The notes below the pieces were generated by a model. The model was not told the DNA's origin, did no database searches, and saw only the letters and a list, made by a program, of their open reading frames with translations. The translations under genes were made by a program, and so were the position numbers. Source: Dehalococcoidia bacterium (GTDB taxonomy: Bacteria > Chloroflexota > Dehalococcoidia > DSTF01 > WHTK01). Taken from it: a stretch of DNA of 64,000 nt. The DNA lies in contig WHTK01000002.1 in assembly GCA_009377745.1 (NCBI GenBank), positions 46,771-110,770 of the forward strand, given 5' to 3'. Shown piece by piece: positions 43,836 through 54,570 of this stretch. The stretch's first letter is position 1. Each line of letters begins with the position of its first letter.

Positions 43836-44411
43836 TCAGGCGCCGGCCTTCTCTTCGTTGGCTTCGGCTTCTGCTTCCGGCTCTGGCTCGGCGGCGGCTT
43901 CCGGCTCTGGCTCGGCGGCGGCTTCCGGTGCAGCCTCGGTGGCGGCTTCCGGCTCAGCCTCGGCGGCTTCCGGTTCGGCCTCAGGCTCGGTGACGGCCTC
44001 AGGCTCGGATGCGGCTTCGGCTTGCGGCTCGGCCGCCGGGGCCTCGGCTACGGCCGTGGCGGTAGCGGGCGCGGCGGCGGCGGGCGCCTCGGGGGCAGCG
44101 GCGCGCGGCGTGCGCTTGTTGGCCTCGCGCTTGGCGGCGGCGGCCAGGCTGGCGGCGCCCCAATCGCGGGCCGGTACCAGGCCCTCGTTGGCAAGCAGCT
44201 TCTCGACACGATCCGTCGGCTGGGCGCCCTTGGCCATCCAGTCCTTGACCTTGTCGCCATCGATGACGAAGGTGGTCGGCTCTGTGCGCGGGTTGTAATG
44301 ACCGATGATTTCGACGTAAGCGCCATCACGCGGGGCGCGGGCATCCGCGACGACTACGCGGTAGGTTGGCTGCTTTTTCTTACCCACGCGTGCGAGCCTG
44401 ATTTTCAGCAA
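43836..44411 (-). CDS. rpsP: 30S ribosomal protein bS16 with long acidic Ala/Glu/Pro tail
   Basis: This is a 191-residue S16. The core, about 85 residues, is standard (LKIRLARVGKKKQPTYRVVV, GHYNPRT, DRVEKLLANEGL). It is followed by about 100 residues of low-complexity tail: first Ala-rich, then repeats of EPEA and AAEPEPEA. Typical S16 proteins have 80-100 residues. Start choice: TTG at 44411 gives the canonical MLKIRLARVG and has GGAG 8 bases upstream; an upstream GTG frame would add seven residues. Confidence 0.93.
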   Translation of the reverse strand: MLKIRLARVGKKKQPTYRVVVADARAPRDGAYVEIIGHYNPRTEPTTFVIDGDKVKDWMAKGAQPTDRVEKLLANEGLVPARDWGAASLAAAAKREANKRTPRAAAPEAPAAAAPATATAVAEAPAAEPQAEAASEPEAVTEPEAEPEAAEAEPEAATEAAPEAAAEPEPEAAAEPEPEAEAEANEEKAGA

Positions 44412-44519
44412 GTCTTTTTCTCCGTTCTCCACGTCAATCCGACGGAAGGAATCCAGCTAGCCTGGCGGCGGCTTTACCCTCGCTCCGTCAGGACGACCTA
44501 TTGTACAGAATCAGTGCGA

Positions 44520-45842
<1,323 letters not shown>

Positions 45843-45918
45843 ATCTGCTTTGATTCTAGGTTGGGCGTCTCAGGCGGTCAATTTAGCCCCGCTTCTAATT
45901 CGGACCTAGAATTCAAGG

Positions 45919-46468
45919 ATGGGCAACCCACCACCTGTCTTAGTCGGTCGAAGGGTGAAGCTACGCCTGCCACAGGAGTCAGATAAGGCTGAGCGGCTGA
46001 GGCTGGGTCGAGACCCCGAAATTCATCGCATGTTTGGCGGTAGCGCGAGCGTTTCAGCTCTCTCCGCTGAAGGAGTGGAACGTTGGTATGAGGAGCTTAG
46101 TCAAGAGCCCCTATGCGTGGGCAATTGAATACGAGAGCCAGTTTATTGGCGTTGTCCGACTACATAGCTTCAACGAACATGACCAGCGAGCGCGGTACGC
46201 CGTTGGAATCTTCGACCTCACGCTCTTGGACAAAGGTTTAGGGACGGAGGTTGCGGAGCTTGTTCTTGCTTACGCGTTCAACGTCCTAAACCTACACCGA
46301 ATAGATTTGCGGGTGCTCGCGTACAACAAACGAGCCATCCGTAGCTATGAGAAGAGTGGGTTTCGTCAGGAAGGTATCGAACGTGAATCCGCTCTGATTG
46401 ACGGCCAGTGGCACAGCGATGTGATCATGGGCATCCTGGTGGGCGAGTGGCGGAGTCGCCAGCTTTGA
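45919..46468 (+). pseudogene. GNAT N-acetyltransferase (RimJ/RimL-like), frameshifted near 46110
   Basis: The first frame from ATG 45919 gives RVKLRLPQESD and WYEELSQEP, the N-terminal part of RimJ/RimL-type acetyltransferases, and stops at 46128. The remainder, AWAIEYESQFIGVVRL, RARYAVGIF, GLGTEVAELVLAYAF and NKRAIRSYEKSGFRQEG (acetyl-CoA site and last strand), is in another frame to 46468. Dropping one C from the CCCC run at 46108-46111 joins them perfectly into about 182 residues. As written it would be truncated. Confidence 0.8.
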
Positions 46469-46515
46469 GATCGGCCGCCCGTGGAATTAACGCGACTTGG
46501 CATGTCGGAGGGATG

Positions 46516-46899
46516 CTAGATAGCGCTTACCGTCAGGTAGTAGCCGTCTGGGTCGCGCAGCTTGAACTCCATCGTGCCTGGGCCGTCCGCGTTGACCGCG
46601 GGCTCTTCTTCGAAGTGGGAGACAAGGCTGCGCGCCCTCTCCAGCGCCGCGTCGAAGTCATCCACGCGGAAGAAGAGCAGGACGCCGTTGCCGGCCTCGT
46701 TGCCGGGGCTCTGTAGAGGCGGACCCTCGCCGTGCCCACCCCACTCGTGCAGGCAGACGAGGACGGTCTCATCCGCGTCAGTGATCATGTCGAAGTCGTC
46801 GTGGTGTGGCGGCCTCTGCTCTTGCCCGAACAGCGACAGGTAGAACTTTGTGCTCGCCGCGACATCCTTGACGCCGATAATCGGCCAGGTGCGCTTCAT
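46516..46899 (-). CDS. VOC family protein
   Basis: This 127-residue protein has VOC-fold repeats: IIGVKDVAASTKFYLSLFG at the start, ETVLVCLHEWGGHGEGP in the middle and MEFKLRDPDGYYLTVS at the end. One His/Glu pair for metal binding is recognisable (LHEWGGH; MEF), but the set is incomplete, as in many VOC proteins that bind rather than transform ligands. Confidence 0.78.
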   Translation of the reverse strand: MKRTWPIIGVKDVAASTKFYLSLFGQEQRPPHHDDFDMITDADETVLVCLHEWGGHGEGPPLQSPGNEAGNGVLLFFRVDDFDAALERARSLVSHFEEEPAVNADGPGTMEFKLRDPDGYYLTVSAI

Positions 46900-47012
46900 C
46901 GTCCCCTCCCTTGAAGATTCGTAGGATGAGACTAGCAGCTTGGCCGCGGTTCTGGGTTATGAGTGTGCGGTAGTCGTGATATGCGGGCGAGGGAAGCGGC
47001 CGGGAGTGTGGC

Positions 47013-47039
47013 TCGTCCTTCGAGAGCCTCAGGACGAGC
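47013..47039. repeat. Short hairpin repeat CTCGTCCT...AGGACGAG
   Basis: An 8-base inverted repeat with an 11-base loop lies in the 220-base gap before the KimA-like gene. It resembles short dispersed hairpins (TTCGAGAGCCTCAGGACGAG type) common in related genomes. It has no T-run and no coding content. Confidence 0.4.
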
Positions 47040-47122
47040 GGAGTTGACTGTCGCTCAGAATGTCGAATTAGATTCATGGGCCTTCGCTGACTATGATGAT
47101 CATCGATTGCGAAGGAGATTTC

Positions 47123-49231
47123 TTGACGCCTGACGAACCTGCTCCCCAAACACCTGGCCCAGCGACCGACGAACCGACGGTGGTGCGCCTGCGACGGCAG
47201 CATGACGGCCAGCCGTCGACCCCCGACCTGGACCTGCACGAGACGGTCCAGGGTCGCAAGCCGGGGTCTCGGTTTCTGCGCCTGACGCGCGCCGGCGAGC
47301 AAAAGCTGCGGCGAGTCGGTGAGGGCGAGTTCGAGGCGACGCAGGCGGCGATGCGGCCGACTACGCCGGTGGGCCGCGTCTGGGCCGGCGCCCGGCGGGT
47401 ATTGATCGGCGCTCCGCTGGCGACAGCCGACCTGCCACACGAGCGCCTGAGCAAGTTTAAGGCGCTGGCGATCTTCTCCTCCGACAACATGTCGTCTTCC
47501 GCTTACGCGACGGAGGAGATCTTGTTGGTGCTGATCCTGGCCGGCACGGCCAGCCTCAGTCTTTCGCTGCCTATCGCCCTGGCAATCGCTCTGCTGGCGG
47601 CAATCGTCGCGACCTCATACAGCCAGCTCGTCAAGGCGTACCCACGCGGCGGCGGCGCTTATGACGTCACCCAGGAGACGCTGGGCGTGCTGCCGAGCCT
47701 GCTGGCCGGCTCCACGCTGGTGGTCGACTACATCCTGACGGTGGCGGTCTCGACGGCCGCGGGCGTGGCGGCAATCACCTCGGCGGCGCCGGAGCTGCTC
47801 GACTGGCGGGTCGAGATTGCCATTGTGTTCGTGGTCCTGCTAACGATCGGCAACCTGAGAGGCATCCGCGAATCCGGGAGCCTGTTCGCGCTGCCTCCTT
47901 ATCTATTTATCGTGGCATTCGGCGGCATGATTGCAGTCGGCATAATCCGGCTGGCGCTGGGCCACGATATGACAGCCGCCGCGCCGCCCAACCCCGTCGA
48001 TGCCGGGACGCACGCGGTGACGCTGTTTCTGGTGCTGAGGGCATTCGCGTCCGGCGCCGCCGCCCTTACCGGTATCGAGGCGATTGCCGACGGCACGCCG
48101 TCATTCAAGCCACCGGAAGCAAAGAACGCCTCGATCACGCTGTACTGGATGGCAGCGATCCTCGCGGCCTTCTTCGTCGGCACCACCCTCCTGGCCACGC
48201 AGATGGACGTTGCGCCCTCGGAAACGAAGACGGTCGTCGCCCAGATCGCGACAACGGTCTTCGGTGAAGGCGTCTTCTTCTACCTCGTCCAGGTGACGAC
48301 GGCGATGATCCTGGTGCTCGCGGCCAACACGGCGTTCGCCGGACTGCCGACCCTTGCCTCGGTGATGGCGCGCGGCGGCGACATGCCGAAGCAGTTCGCC
48401 TTTCGCGGCGACAGGCTGGCGTTCTCCAACGGCATCATTGTCCTGGGGCTGGCGTCCTGTGGCGTGCTCTTTCTCTTCGACGCGGACACGCACAAGATCA
48501 TCCCGCTCTATGCCTTCGGCGTCTTCATGGCGTTCACGCTCTCGCAGGCGGGTATGGTGGTCCACTGGCGGCGGAGTCGTGGGCCGGGCTGGAAGCTCTC
48601 GCTGGGCGTTAATGCTCTCGGCTGCGTCGTCACCGGCGTGGTGGCGATGATCGTTGGCGGCACCAAGTTCCTGGACGGCGCCTGGCTTTCGATGACGGCG
48701 ATGGCGATCCTGCTGCTGGTGCTATGGATCATCCGCCAGCACTACAAGGACGCTGAGAACCAGCTTTCGAGCGGGCTTGCCGGGGCCGAGGGCGTTGCGC
48801 AGCACTTCTACAGCGCCTCCTCCGGGCGGCCGCAGACAGTGCTGGTGCCGGTGGAGACGATCAACCGCGCCGTGCTGCGGACGATGGCCTACGCGCGCAC
48901 GCTTTCCATGAACGCCATCGCCATCCACGTTACGGACGAACTGGAGCTGGCGGAGCCGTTGCGCCAGCAGTGGGAGGAATCGGTGCCGGACGTGCCTCTG
49001 GTGGTGGTGGAGTCGCCCTACCGGTCGCTGATCGAACCGATCCTCGCCTACATCGAGGGGCTGGACCGGACGCAGCCGAATCACATGGTGACGGTGGTGC
49101 TGCCAGAGTTCGTGACGAAGCACTTTTGGCAGCGGTTCCTGCACAACCAGCTCTCGCTGCGGCTAAAGAAGGCGCTGATCAATCGCCCGAACACGGTGGT
49201 TGTGGATGTGCCTTACCACCTCTCGCACTAG
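47123..49231 (+). CDS. APC-superfamily potassium transporter, KimA (YdaO)-like
   Basis: This is a 702-residue membrane protein. A cytoplasmic N-terminal region of about 95 residues precedes HERLSKFKALAIFSSDNMSSSAYATEEIL, a segment typical of KimA/YdaO K+ importers. About 12 membrane helices follow, then a cytoplasmic C-terminal domain (RPQTVLVPVETINRAVLRTMAYARTL). In KimA this domain binds c-di-AMP. The start TTG 47123 is chosen because AAGGAG lies 5 bases upstream; the ATGs at 47093 and 47096 lack a ribosome-binding site. Confidence 0.82.
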   Translation: MTPDEPAPQTPGPATDEPTVVRLRRQHDGQPSTPDLDLHETVQGRKPGSRFLRLTRAGEQKLRRVGEGEFEATQAAMRPTTPVGRVWAGARRVLIGAPLATADLPHERLSKFKALAIFSSDNMSSSAYATEEILLVLILAGTASLSLSLPIALAIALLAAIVATSYSQLVKAYPRGGGAYDVTQETLGVLPSLLAGSTLVVDYILTVAVSTAAGVAAITSAAPELLDWRVEIAIVFVVLLTIGNLRGIRESGSLFALPPYLFIVAFGGMIAVGIIRLALGHDMTAAAPPNPVDAGTHAVTLFLVLRAFASGAAALTGIEAIADGTPSFKPPEAKNASITLYWMAAILAAFFVGTTLLATQMDVAPSETKTVVAQIATTVFGEGVFFYLVQVTTAMILVLAANTAFAGLPTLASVMARGGDMPKQFAFRGDRLAFSNGIIVLGLASCGVLFLFDADTHKIIPLYAFGVFMAFTLSQAGMVVHWRRSRGPGWKLSLGVNALGCVVTGVVAMIVGGTKFLDGAWLSMTAMAILLLVLWIIRQHYKDAENQLSSGLAGAEGVAQHFYSASSGRPQTVLVPVETINRAVLRTMAYARTLSMNAIAIHVTDELELAEPLRQQWEESVPDVPLVVVESPYRSLIEPILAYIEGLDRTQPNHMVTVVLPEFVTKHFWQRFLHNQLSLRLKKALINRPNTVVVDVPYHLSH

Positions 49232-49321
49232 CGGCGATCGCGGGCGCGTGGGCGATGACAATGGGGCTCATCGTAAAATGACTCTGCGGTCGCGTAGCCC
49301 CATTTACGCCGCCGCCCCGCA

Positions 49322-50593
49322 TTATCCTTGAGCCTGAGCCACGGCCGGCGACCGCTCCGGCTTCGAGAAAAGGAAAGCGACGCCGGCTACCAGGCAGAAC
49401 GCGCCGAAGACCAGGAAAGTCGCCTGATAGCTCTGGCTGCGGTCGTAAGCCGCTGCGGCCAGCAAGGGCGCCGTCGCTCCCGTAAGAGCCGCGACCACGT
49501 TCGCGTAGCCGAAGAGCGTGCCGACGATCCGCCGCCCGAAGTACTCCGGATAGGCCTGGACCTGAAGCTGCTGCGCCCCAGCGATGCCGATGCCCAGCAG
49601 CGCCGTCGTCGCGTAGATTGCCGGCAAACTGTCCGGCAGCACAAAGAGGAAGATGCTGACGCCGTAACCGAAGCCGTATGCAACCAGCGCCCGCTGCACC
49701 CCAACCCTCGCCACGATGTAGCCCCAGAGAAAGCGGCCGGCCAGCACCCCGCCACCGTAGACGCTGACCGCCGCCGCGCCCGCTGCCGGCGAGAAGCCCT
49801 TGCTCTCCACGAACGATGCCATGTGGATAAAGATCGAGGCCGCCGGGAACGATGTCAGCATGAACGCGAAAGTCAGCAACCAGAACGGCCGGCTGCGGAG
49901 CGCCTGCCGCACCGTCCAGCTCGGCTCCTCCACCGATTGCATGTCCGTGGCCTGAGCCCCGCTTACGGGCGAGGTGTCATCCCCGTCGGCTCGTAACCCC
50001 AGGTCTTCGGGACGGCGTCTGACCCAGACCCATGCCAGTGGCGCGATGGCGAAGAACAGCAGCGCCATCGCCAGCCAGGACGTGCGCCAGCCGAAGCTGC
50101 CGGCTATGGCCGACATCAGCGGCGCCAGCACCACGCCCGCCGTCGCGGAGCCGAAGGTGTAGAACATTACCGCCTGCGAACGCTTGCGGATAAACCAGTT
50201 GGATATTGCCACCGCCGGCCCGACGTTGGTCAGCCCCGGGATCGCCAGGCCGAAGCCGGCCCAGCAGACGTAGTAAGCCAGCTTGCTCTCGCTCGCCGCC
50301 GTCCCCAGCAGGCATACACCGGCCACGAGCGCGCTCAGCGTCATCAGGCCCCGCACGCCGTGGCGGTCGGCCATAGGGCCCAACGCCATCGCCCCAACGC
50401 CGCCGATCAGCCTGGCGACCGTGACCACGCCGACGATCTCGGTCCGGCTCCAGCCCAGGTCCTCCTGCATCGGCAGGATCAGCACCCCGAAAACGAAGCC
50501 GAAGGAGCCGATGGTAGCCAGCTGGGCCAGGTAGCCCACCAGGACGATCCACCACCCCTGATAGATATTGGCCCGTGGCAAGAGCCTCACCAT
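49322..50593 (-). CDS. MFS transporter (OFA/monocarboxylate-like)
   Basis: This 423-residue, 12-helix major facilitator has the conserved loop 2-3 motif GPMADRHGVRGL and a central cytoplasmic loop after helix 6. The N-terminus IYQGWWIVLVGYLAQLATIG resembles the oxalate/formate antiporter and monocarboxylate transporter subgroup. Cargo is probably a small organic acid, by family only. It lies 51 bases downstream of the cysM gene on the same strand. Confidence 0.85.
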   Translation of the reverse strand: MVRLLPRANIYQGWWIVLVGYLAQLATIGSFGFVFGVLILPMQEDLGWSRTEIVGVVTVARLIGGVGAMALGPMADRHGVRGLMTLSALVAGVCLLGTAASESKLAYYVCWAGFGLAIPGLTNVGPAVAISNWFIRKRSQAVMFYTFGSATAGVVLAPLMSAIAGSFGWRTSWLAMALLFFAIAPLAWVWVRRRPEDLGLRADGDDTSPVSGAQATDMQSVEEPSWTVRQALRSRPFWLLTFAFMLTSFPAASIFIHMASFVESKGFSPAAGAAAVSVYGGGVLAGRFLWGYIVARVGVQRALVAYGFGYGVSIFLFVLPDSLPAIYATTALLGIGIAGAQQLQVQAYPEYFGRRIVGTLFGYANVVAALTGATAPLLAAAAYDRSQSYQATFLVFGAFCLVAGVAFLFSKPERSPAVAQAQG

Positions 50594-50644
50594 ACGTTGC
50601 AGAAGGGCGTTGGATTTCGCCTCAAGACGTGGCCAGCGTCCGGA

Positions 50645-51580
50645 TCACCACCATAGGACCTCGTCCAGGCCGTCATCTTCCGCGTCGATCTGCTCGTCCA
50701 GGGCGTAGGCCGGTGAGTTGAGATACTTCCAGCCGGAGTCCGCGAACAGCATCACCACCTTGCCGTTCTCCAGGCGCTGGCACCATTTCAAGGCGGCGTG
50801 CAGCACCGCCCCGGACGAGAGACCGGCCAGGATGCCTTCGCGACGCAGCAGCTCCCTCACCGCCCGGAAGGCATTGGCGCTGGAGACGACGATCTTTCCG
50901 TCCAGCCGGTCCGCGCTGAAGATCGGCGGCATGTAGCCGTCCTCCAGGCTGCGCAGGCCCTGGAGATACTGCCCCGGTCTGGGCTCGGCCGCCACGATTT
51001 TGATCGCCGGGTTGTGCTCTTTCAGCCGCCGCCCGACGCCCATCGCCGTGCCGCTGGTCCCCAGGCCACAGACGAAGACATCCAGGTCCGGCAGCTGTTC
51101 GATTACCTCGACTGCCGTCGTTTCGTAGTGGCAGAGCGGGTTGTCCTCGGTGTCGAACTGGTTCAGCAGGAAAGCGCCCTCCCCGCGGGCAATCTCCTGG
51201 GCCGCGTCGATCGCGCTCTTGATCCCCAGCCGCGCCGGCGCCAGCTCGATCTTCGCGCCGAGGGCCTTGAGCGTCTGGATCACGTCTCCGAAGGCGTTGT
51301 CCGGCACCACGACCCGCACCGGATGCCCGAGCCGCCGGCCGATCATCGCCAGCGCGATGCCGGTGTTGCCGGTGCTCGCCTCGACGATCTCCTGCCCGGC
51401 TGCCAGCCGCCCCTCGCGGCGCGCCCGGTCGATGATGTAGGCCACGATGCGGTCCTTGACGGAGCCGCTGGGGTTCTGCCCCTCCAGCTTCGCGAACAGC
51501 CGCACGCCCGGCTTCGGCGAGCAGGACCTCAGCTCAACCATCGGCGTGTGCCCCACCAACGAGAGAATGTCCTGACTCAT
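50645..51580 (-). CDS. cysM: PLP-dependent cysteine synthase, CysM type (possibly O-phosphoserine-using)
   Basis: This is a 311-residue fold-type II PLP enzyme. Seen: PSGSVKDRIV (PLP Lys), STGNTGIALAM, GTSGTAMGVGRRL phosphate cup and AGLSSGAVLHAAL. The C-terminal GWKYLNSPAY and final LDEVLWW resemble mycobacterial CysM, which uses O-phosphoserine and a thiocarboxylated carrier, more than CysK. The start is ATG 51580. No cysO-type carrier gene is adjacent. The donor preference is inferred from C-terminal similarity only. Confidence 0.85.
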   Translation of the reverse strand: MSQDILSLVGHTPMVELRSCSPKPGVRLFAKLEGQNPSGSVKDRIVAYIIDRARREGRLAAGQEIVEASTGNTGIALAMIGRRLGHPVRVVVPDNAFGDVIQTLKALGAKIELAPARLGIKSAIDAAQEIARGEGAFLLNQFDTEDNPLCHYETTAVEVIEQLPDLDVFVCGLGTSGTAMGVGRRLKEHNPAIKIVAAEPRPGQYLQGLRSLEDGYMPPIFSADRLDGKIVVSSANAFRAVRELLRREGILAGLSSGAVLHAALKWCQRLENGKVVMLFADSGWKYLNSPAYALDEQIDAEDDGLDEVLWW

Positions 51581-51731
51581 AGCTTTGAGTTTAGCCCTCG
51601 CCGGCCGTCCGGCCCTACCCACTCCCGCGCCGATCCCCTAAACTCCATCGCGGACAATAAGACGGGGAGTTAATTCGCCTTCGAGCCGAATCGGTTTTGC
51701 GCGGCGGCCGGGAGCCGCATGGAGGGACGAA

Positions 51732-53399
51732 ATGGCAGATCCATATGAAGTAATCATCGTCGGCGGTGGGCCCGTCGGAGTCGCGCTCGCGGTCGATCTC
51801 GGCCAGCGCAACATCAAGGCGGCCATCATCGAGCGTCATCTCACGCCGCAGCGCATCCCCAAGGGCCAGAACCTTACTAACCGCACCCTGGAGCACTTCT
51901 ATTTCTGGGGCTGCGTGGACCAACTGAGGGCAGCCCGCGTCATGCCGCCCGGCTACCCCATCGGTGGCGTCACGGCTTACGACAACCTGATGAGCGAGTA
52001 CTGGTACGCGCCCGAAGGCGGCGGCGGTCGCGGCGAAGGCGTCGGCTCCTACTACTTCCAGCGCAACGAGAGGCTGCCGCAGTACCTCACCGAAGAAGTG
52101 CTACGTAACCGCCTCAAGGAGCTGCCTTCGGTCACGACGATGTTCGGCTGGGTGGCCGAAACGGTAGAGCAGGACGCCAAGGGCGTGCGCGTCACGATTG
52201 CTCCCGCAGGCGAGGGCGGCGGGCCCTTCTTCAGCTGGTCGGCGGACACGGCCCAGCAGACCAACAAGGAGCAGACCGGCGACAGCGATGGCCGCCAGGT
52301 CCTGGAAGCTCAGTACCTGGCCGGCTGCGATGGCGGCCGCTCCCTGGTGCGTGAGAGCCTGGGCATTGACCGTGGCGGCACGGACTTCGATGAGCGCATG
52401 GTGCTGGCCGTCTTCCGCTCGCGCGAGTTGCACGAAGCTCTCGAACGCTTCCCGGAGCGCACCACCTACCGTGTCCTCAAGCCGGAGCTCCAGGGTTACT
52501 GGCAGTTTTTCGGCCGCATCGATGTCGGCGAGGGCTGGTTCTTCCACGCGCCCGTGCCCAAGGACACCACGCCGGACAACTACGACTTTCACGCCCTGCT
52601 GGAAGAAGCCGCGGGCTGCAAGTTCGCCGTCGAGTTCGACCACGTCGGCTTCTGGGACCTGCGGGTCATGATCGCCAGCCGCTATAGCGTCGGGCGCATC
52701 TTCATCGCCGGCGACGCGGCGCATCAGCATCCGCCTTACGGGGGCTATGGCCTCAACACCGGCCTCGAAGACGTGACCAACCTCGGCTGGAAGCTGGCTG
52801 CCGCCGTCAAAGGCTGGGGCGGTCAGAAGCTGCTTGAGTCCTACCACGATGAGCGGTACCCGATCTTCAAGGAGACCGGCGAAGCGGTAATCGCGGGCGG
52901 CATCGAGCGCGACCGCGAATGGCTCGACCGCTACAACCCCAACGTAGACAAGGAGGAGTTCGAGAAGGCCTGGGACGAGATGGCCCACGGCGGCAACCGC
53001 GCCCAGTCTTACGAGCCCCATTACGAAGGCTCGCCGGTCGTGATCGGCCCGCCCGGAGCCGCCAGCAGCATCCACGGCCGCTACTCCTACAAGGCCGAGG
53101 CCGGCCACCACCTGCCGCCGCAGCCCCTGTCTTCCGGCCGCAACGTCTTCGAGGAGCTGGGTCTCGACCTTACCCTGCTCGCCTTGGACGCGGACGAGAA
53201 GTCTGTGAGCGCCATCGAGGCGGCGGCGAAGGCCCAGAAGGCGCCGCTGAAGGTCATTCGCGACAGCTTTGGCGGCGGCCGCGAGGCCTATGAGTCACGC
53301 CTCGTCCTGGTCCGGCCCGACCAGTACGTCGTCTGGGCCGGCGATGAAGCCCCTGCCGGCGCGGCCGCCATGATCCGCAGGGTGGCCGGCGCGGACTAG
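51732..53399 (+). CDS. FAD-dependent aromatic-ring hydroxylase (class A flavin monooxygenase)
   Basis: This is a 555-residue NAD(P)H/FAD monooxygenase. FAD motifs in order: IIVGGGPVGVALA (GxGxxG), AGCDGGRSLVR (DG motif) and RIFIAGDAAHQHPPYGGYGLNTGLED (GD motif region). The long C-terminal domain has the thioredoxin-like fold of MhpA/PhzS relatives (ESRLVLVRPDQYVVWAGD at the end). Relatives hydroxylate phenols such as resorcinol or 3-hydroxyphenylpropionate. GGAGGGA precedes the ATG. A terminator follows, so it is a single-gene unit. Confidence 0.9.
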   Translation: MADPYEVIIVGGGPVGVALAVDLGQRNIKAAIIERHLTPQRIPKGQNLTNRTLEHFYFWGCVDQLRAARVMPPGYPIGGVTAYDNLMSEYWYAPEGGGGRGEGVGSYYFQRNERLPQYLTEEVLRNRLKELPSVTTMFGWVAETVEQDAKGVRVTIAPAGEGGGPFFSWSADTAQQTNKEQTGDSDGRQVLEAQYLAGCDGGRSLVRESLGIDRGGTDFDERMVLAVFRSRELHEALERFPERTTYRVLKPELQGYWQFFGRIDVGEGWFFHAPVPKDTTPDNYDFHALLEEAAGCKFAVEFDHVGFWDLRVMIASRYSVGRIFIAGDAAHQHPPYGGYGLNTGLEDVTNLGWKLAAAVKGWGGQKLLESYHDERYPIFKETGEAVIAGGIERDREWLDRYNPNVDKEEFEKAWDEMAHGGNRAQSYEPHYEGSPVVIGPPGAASSIHGRYSYKAEAGHHLPPQPLSSGRNVFEELGLDLTLLALDADEKSVSAIEAAAKAQKAPLKVIRDSFGGGREAYESRLVLVRPDQYVVWAGDEAPAGAAAMIRRVAGAD

Positions 53400-53416
53400 A
53401 GCTTGAGGCCGTAAGG

Positions 53417-53455
53417 GCTGATCCGTGGCCGGGACTCCGGCGGCGGATCAGCTTT
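53417..53455 (+). terminator. Rho-independent terminator of the flavin hydroxylase gene
   Basis: Arms GCTGATCCG (53417-53425) and CGGATCAGC (53444-53452) enclose an 18-base loop that contains a smaller GGCCGG/CCGGC hairpin, followed by TTT. The T-run is short. Confidence 0.65.
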
Positions 53456-53476
53456 GCGATCCGGTCCTGCCCTGGC

Positions 53477-54562
53477 TTAGCGCAGAGCTTGCGCCATGCC
53501 CGTGATCATCTCTTCCAGGTCGTTCAGGGCGTTGAAGCGCGGCTGGGCGCCGGTCCAGGGCGTCAAGAAGACGTTGTCGAAGCCGAGCAGGTCGTCGTCC
53601 GTCCGGCCCGGCACCTCGTAGAGCGTATCGAGCCCGAAGCCGCCGAGGCGCCCGCTGCCAAGCGCCTCGATAACCGCATCGCGGTCGATGATTTGCGGCC
53701 GGGAGATGTTGATCAGGACAGCCCCGTCCTTCATCTGAGCCAGCCGCCGCCGGTCGATCAGGCCTCGCGTTGAATCGTTGCCGGGCAAGTGGATGCTGAC
53801 CCAGTCGCTCTGCCCCAGCAGGTCCTCCAGCGAGGCGTAGGTCACCTCCAGGCGCTGCTCCTCCTCGGGCGGTAGCTGACGGCGCTGGTGGTAGAGCATC
53901 CTCATGCCAAAGGGCGCCGCCCGCAGCGCGACCTCCCGGCCGATCTCGCCCAGCCCAACGATCCCCAACGTCGACTCATGCAGCATCCGCAGGCCGCTGA
54001 CTCTGGCCCAGCCTGAGTTGGCAGTCTTGGATGGGTCGAAGACCTTGGGCGCGTAGCCGGCCTCCCGCAGCTGTTCCAGGCTTATCCGCCCGCCGATGCG
54101 GTGCAGCTTCCGCGTCAGCGTCAGCAGCATGGCCAGCGTGTGCTCGGCGCAGCCGATGTTGGCCCGCCGCCGCAGCGTCCGGACGGCGATGCCGCGCGCA
54201 CCGCAGGCGGCAAGGTCGATGTGGCGCGTCACCATGCCGAACTGCTGCACCAGCCTCAGGTTGGCGGCGGCCTCCAGCTCCGCCGGCCCGATCTCAAACG
54301 ACTCGACGATGAGAGCGCTGGCGTCCGGCAGGTGCTTCTGGAGCTCCTCCTCCGTATGCACCAACCGGACATCGGCGGGAAAGATGTTCTCGGCTGCCTG
54401 CCTCACGCGCTCGCGCCAGCCCGCGAAATCCGGCTCATCGTGGGCGAAAAAGTCCGCGTAGTCAGCCTGGCGCTCGGCGGGGGCAAGCGGGTCGAGTACG
54501 AGCTGGACGATGCGCGTAAAGGCGTCGTCCTCAATGACGATGATGGGTGGCTGGTTAATCAT
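53477..54562 (-). CDS. D-2-hydroxyacid dehydrogenase family protein with altered catalytic His
   Basis: This is a 361-residue NAD-binding protein. Seen: LGIVGLGEIGREVALRA, the catalytic Arg in LINISRPQIID, and the FGLDTLYEVPGR region. Where the family has the catalytic His (TPH), this protein reads LTPWTGAQP, with Trp. It therefore may not be a standard dehydrogenase. It lies 8 bases from the carboxymuconolactone-decarboxylase-family gene in the same operon. Confidence 0.8.
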   Translation of the reverse strand: MINQPPIIVIEDDAFTRIVQLVLDPLAPAERQADYADFFAHDEPDFAGWRERVRQAAENIFPADVRLVHTEEELQKHLPDASALIVESFEIGPAELEAAANLRLVQQFGMVTRHIDLAACGARGIAVRTLRRRANIGCAEHTLAMLLTLTRKLHRIGGRISLEQLREAGYAPKVFDPSKTANSGWARVSGLRMLHESTLGIVGLGEIGREVALRAAPFGMRMLYHQRRQLPPEEEQRLEVTYASLEDLLGQSDWVSIHLPGNDSTRGLIDRRRLAQMKDGAVLINISRPQIIDRDAVIEALGSGRLGGFGLDTLYEVPGRTDDDLLGFDNVFLTPWTGAQPRFNALNDLEEMITGMAQALR

Positions 54563-54570
54563 CGCCGTCC

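Noticed and set aside
43858..44040. Repetitive GGCTTCCGG/CTCGGC stretch considered as a tandem DNA repeat or CRISPR-like array
   Set aside because: It is the codon-level repetition of the acidic EPEA tail of S16; there are no regular spacers.
47093..47122. ATG starts at 47093 and 47096 for the KimA-like gene
   Set aside because: No ribosome-binding site precedes them, whereas AAGGAG at 47110-47117 is ideally placed for the TTG at 47123.
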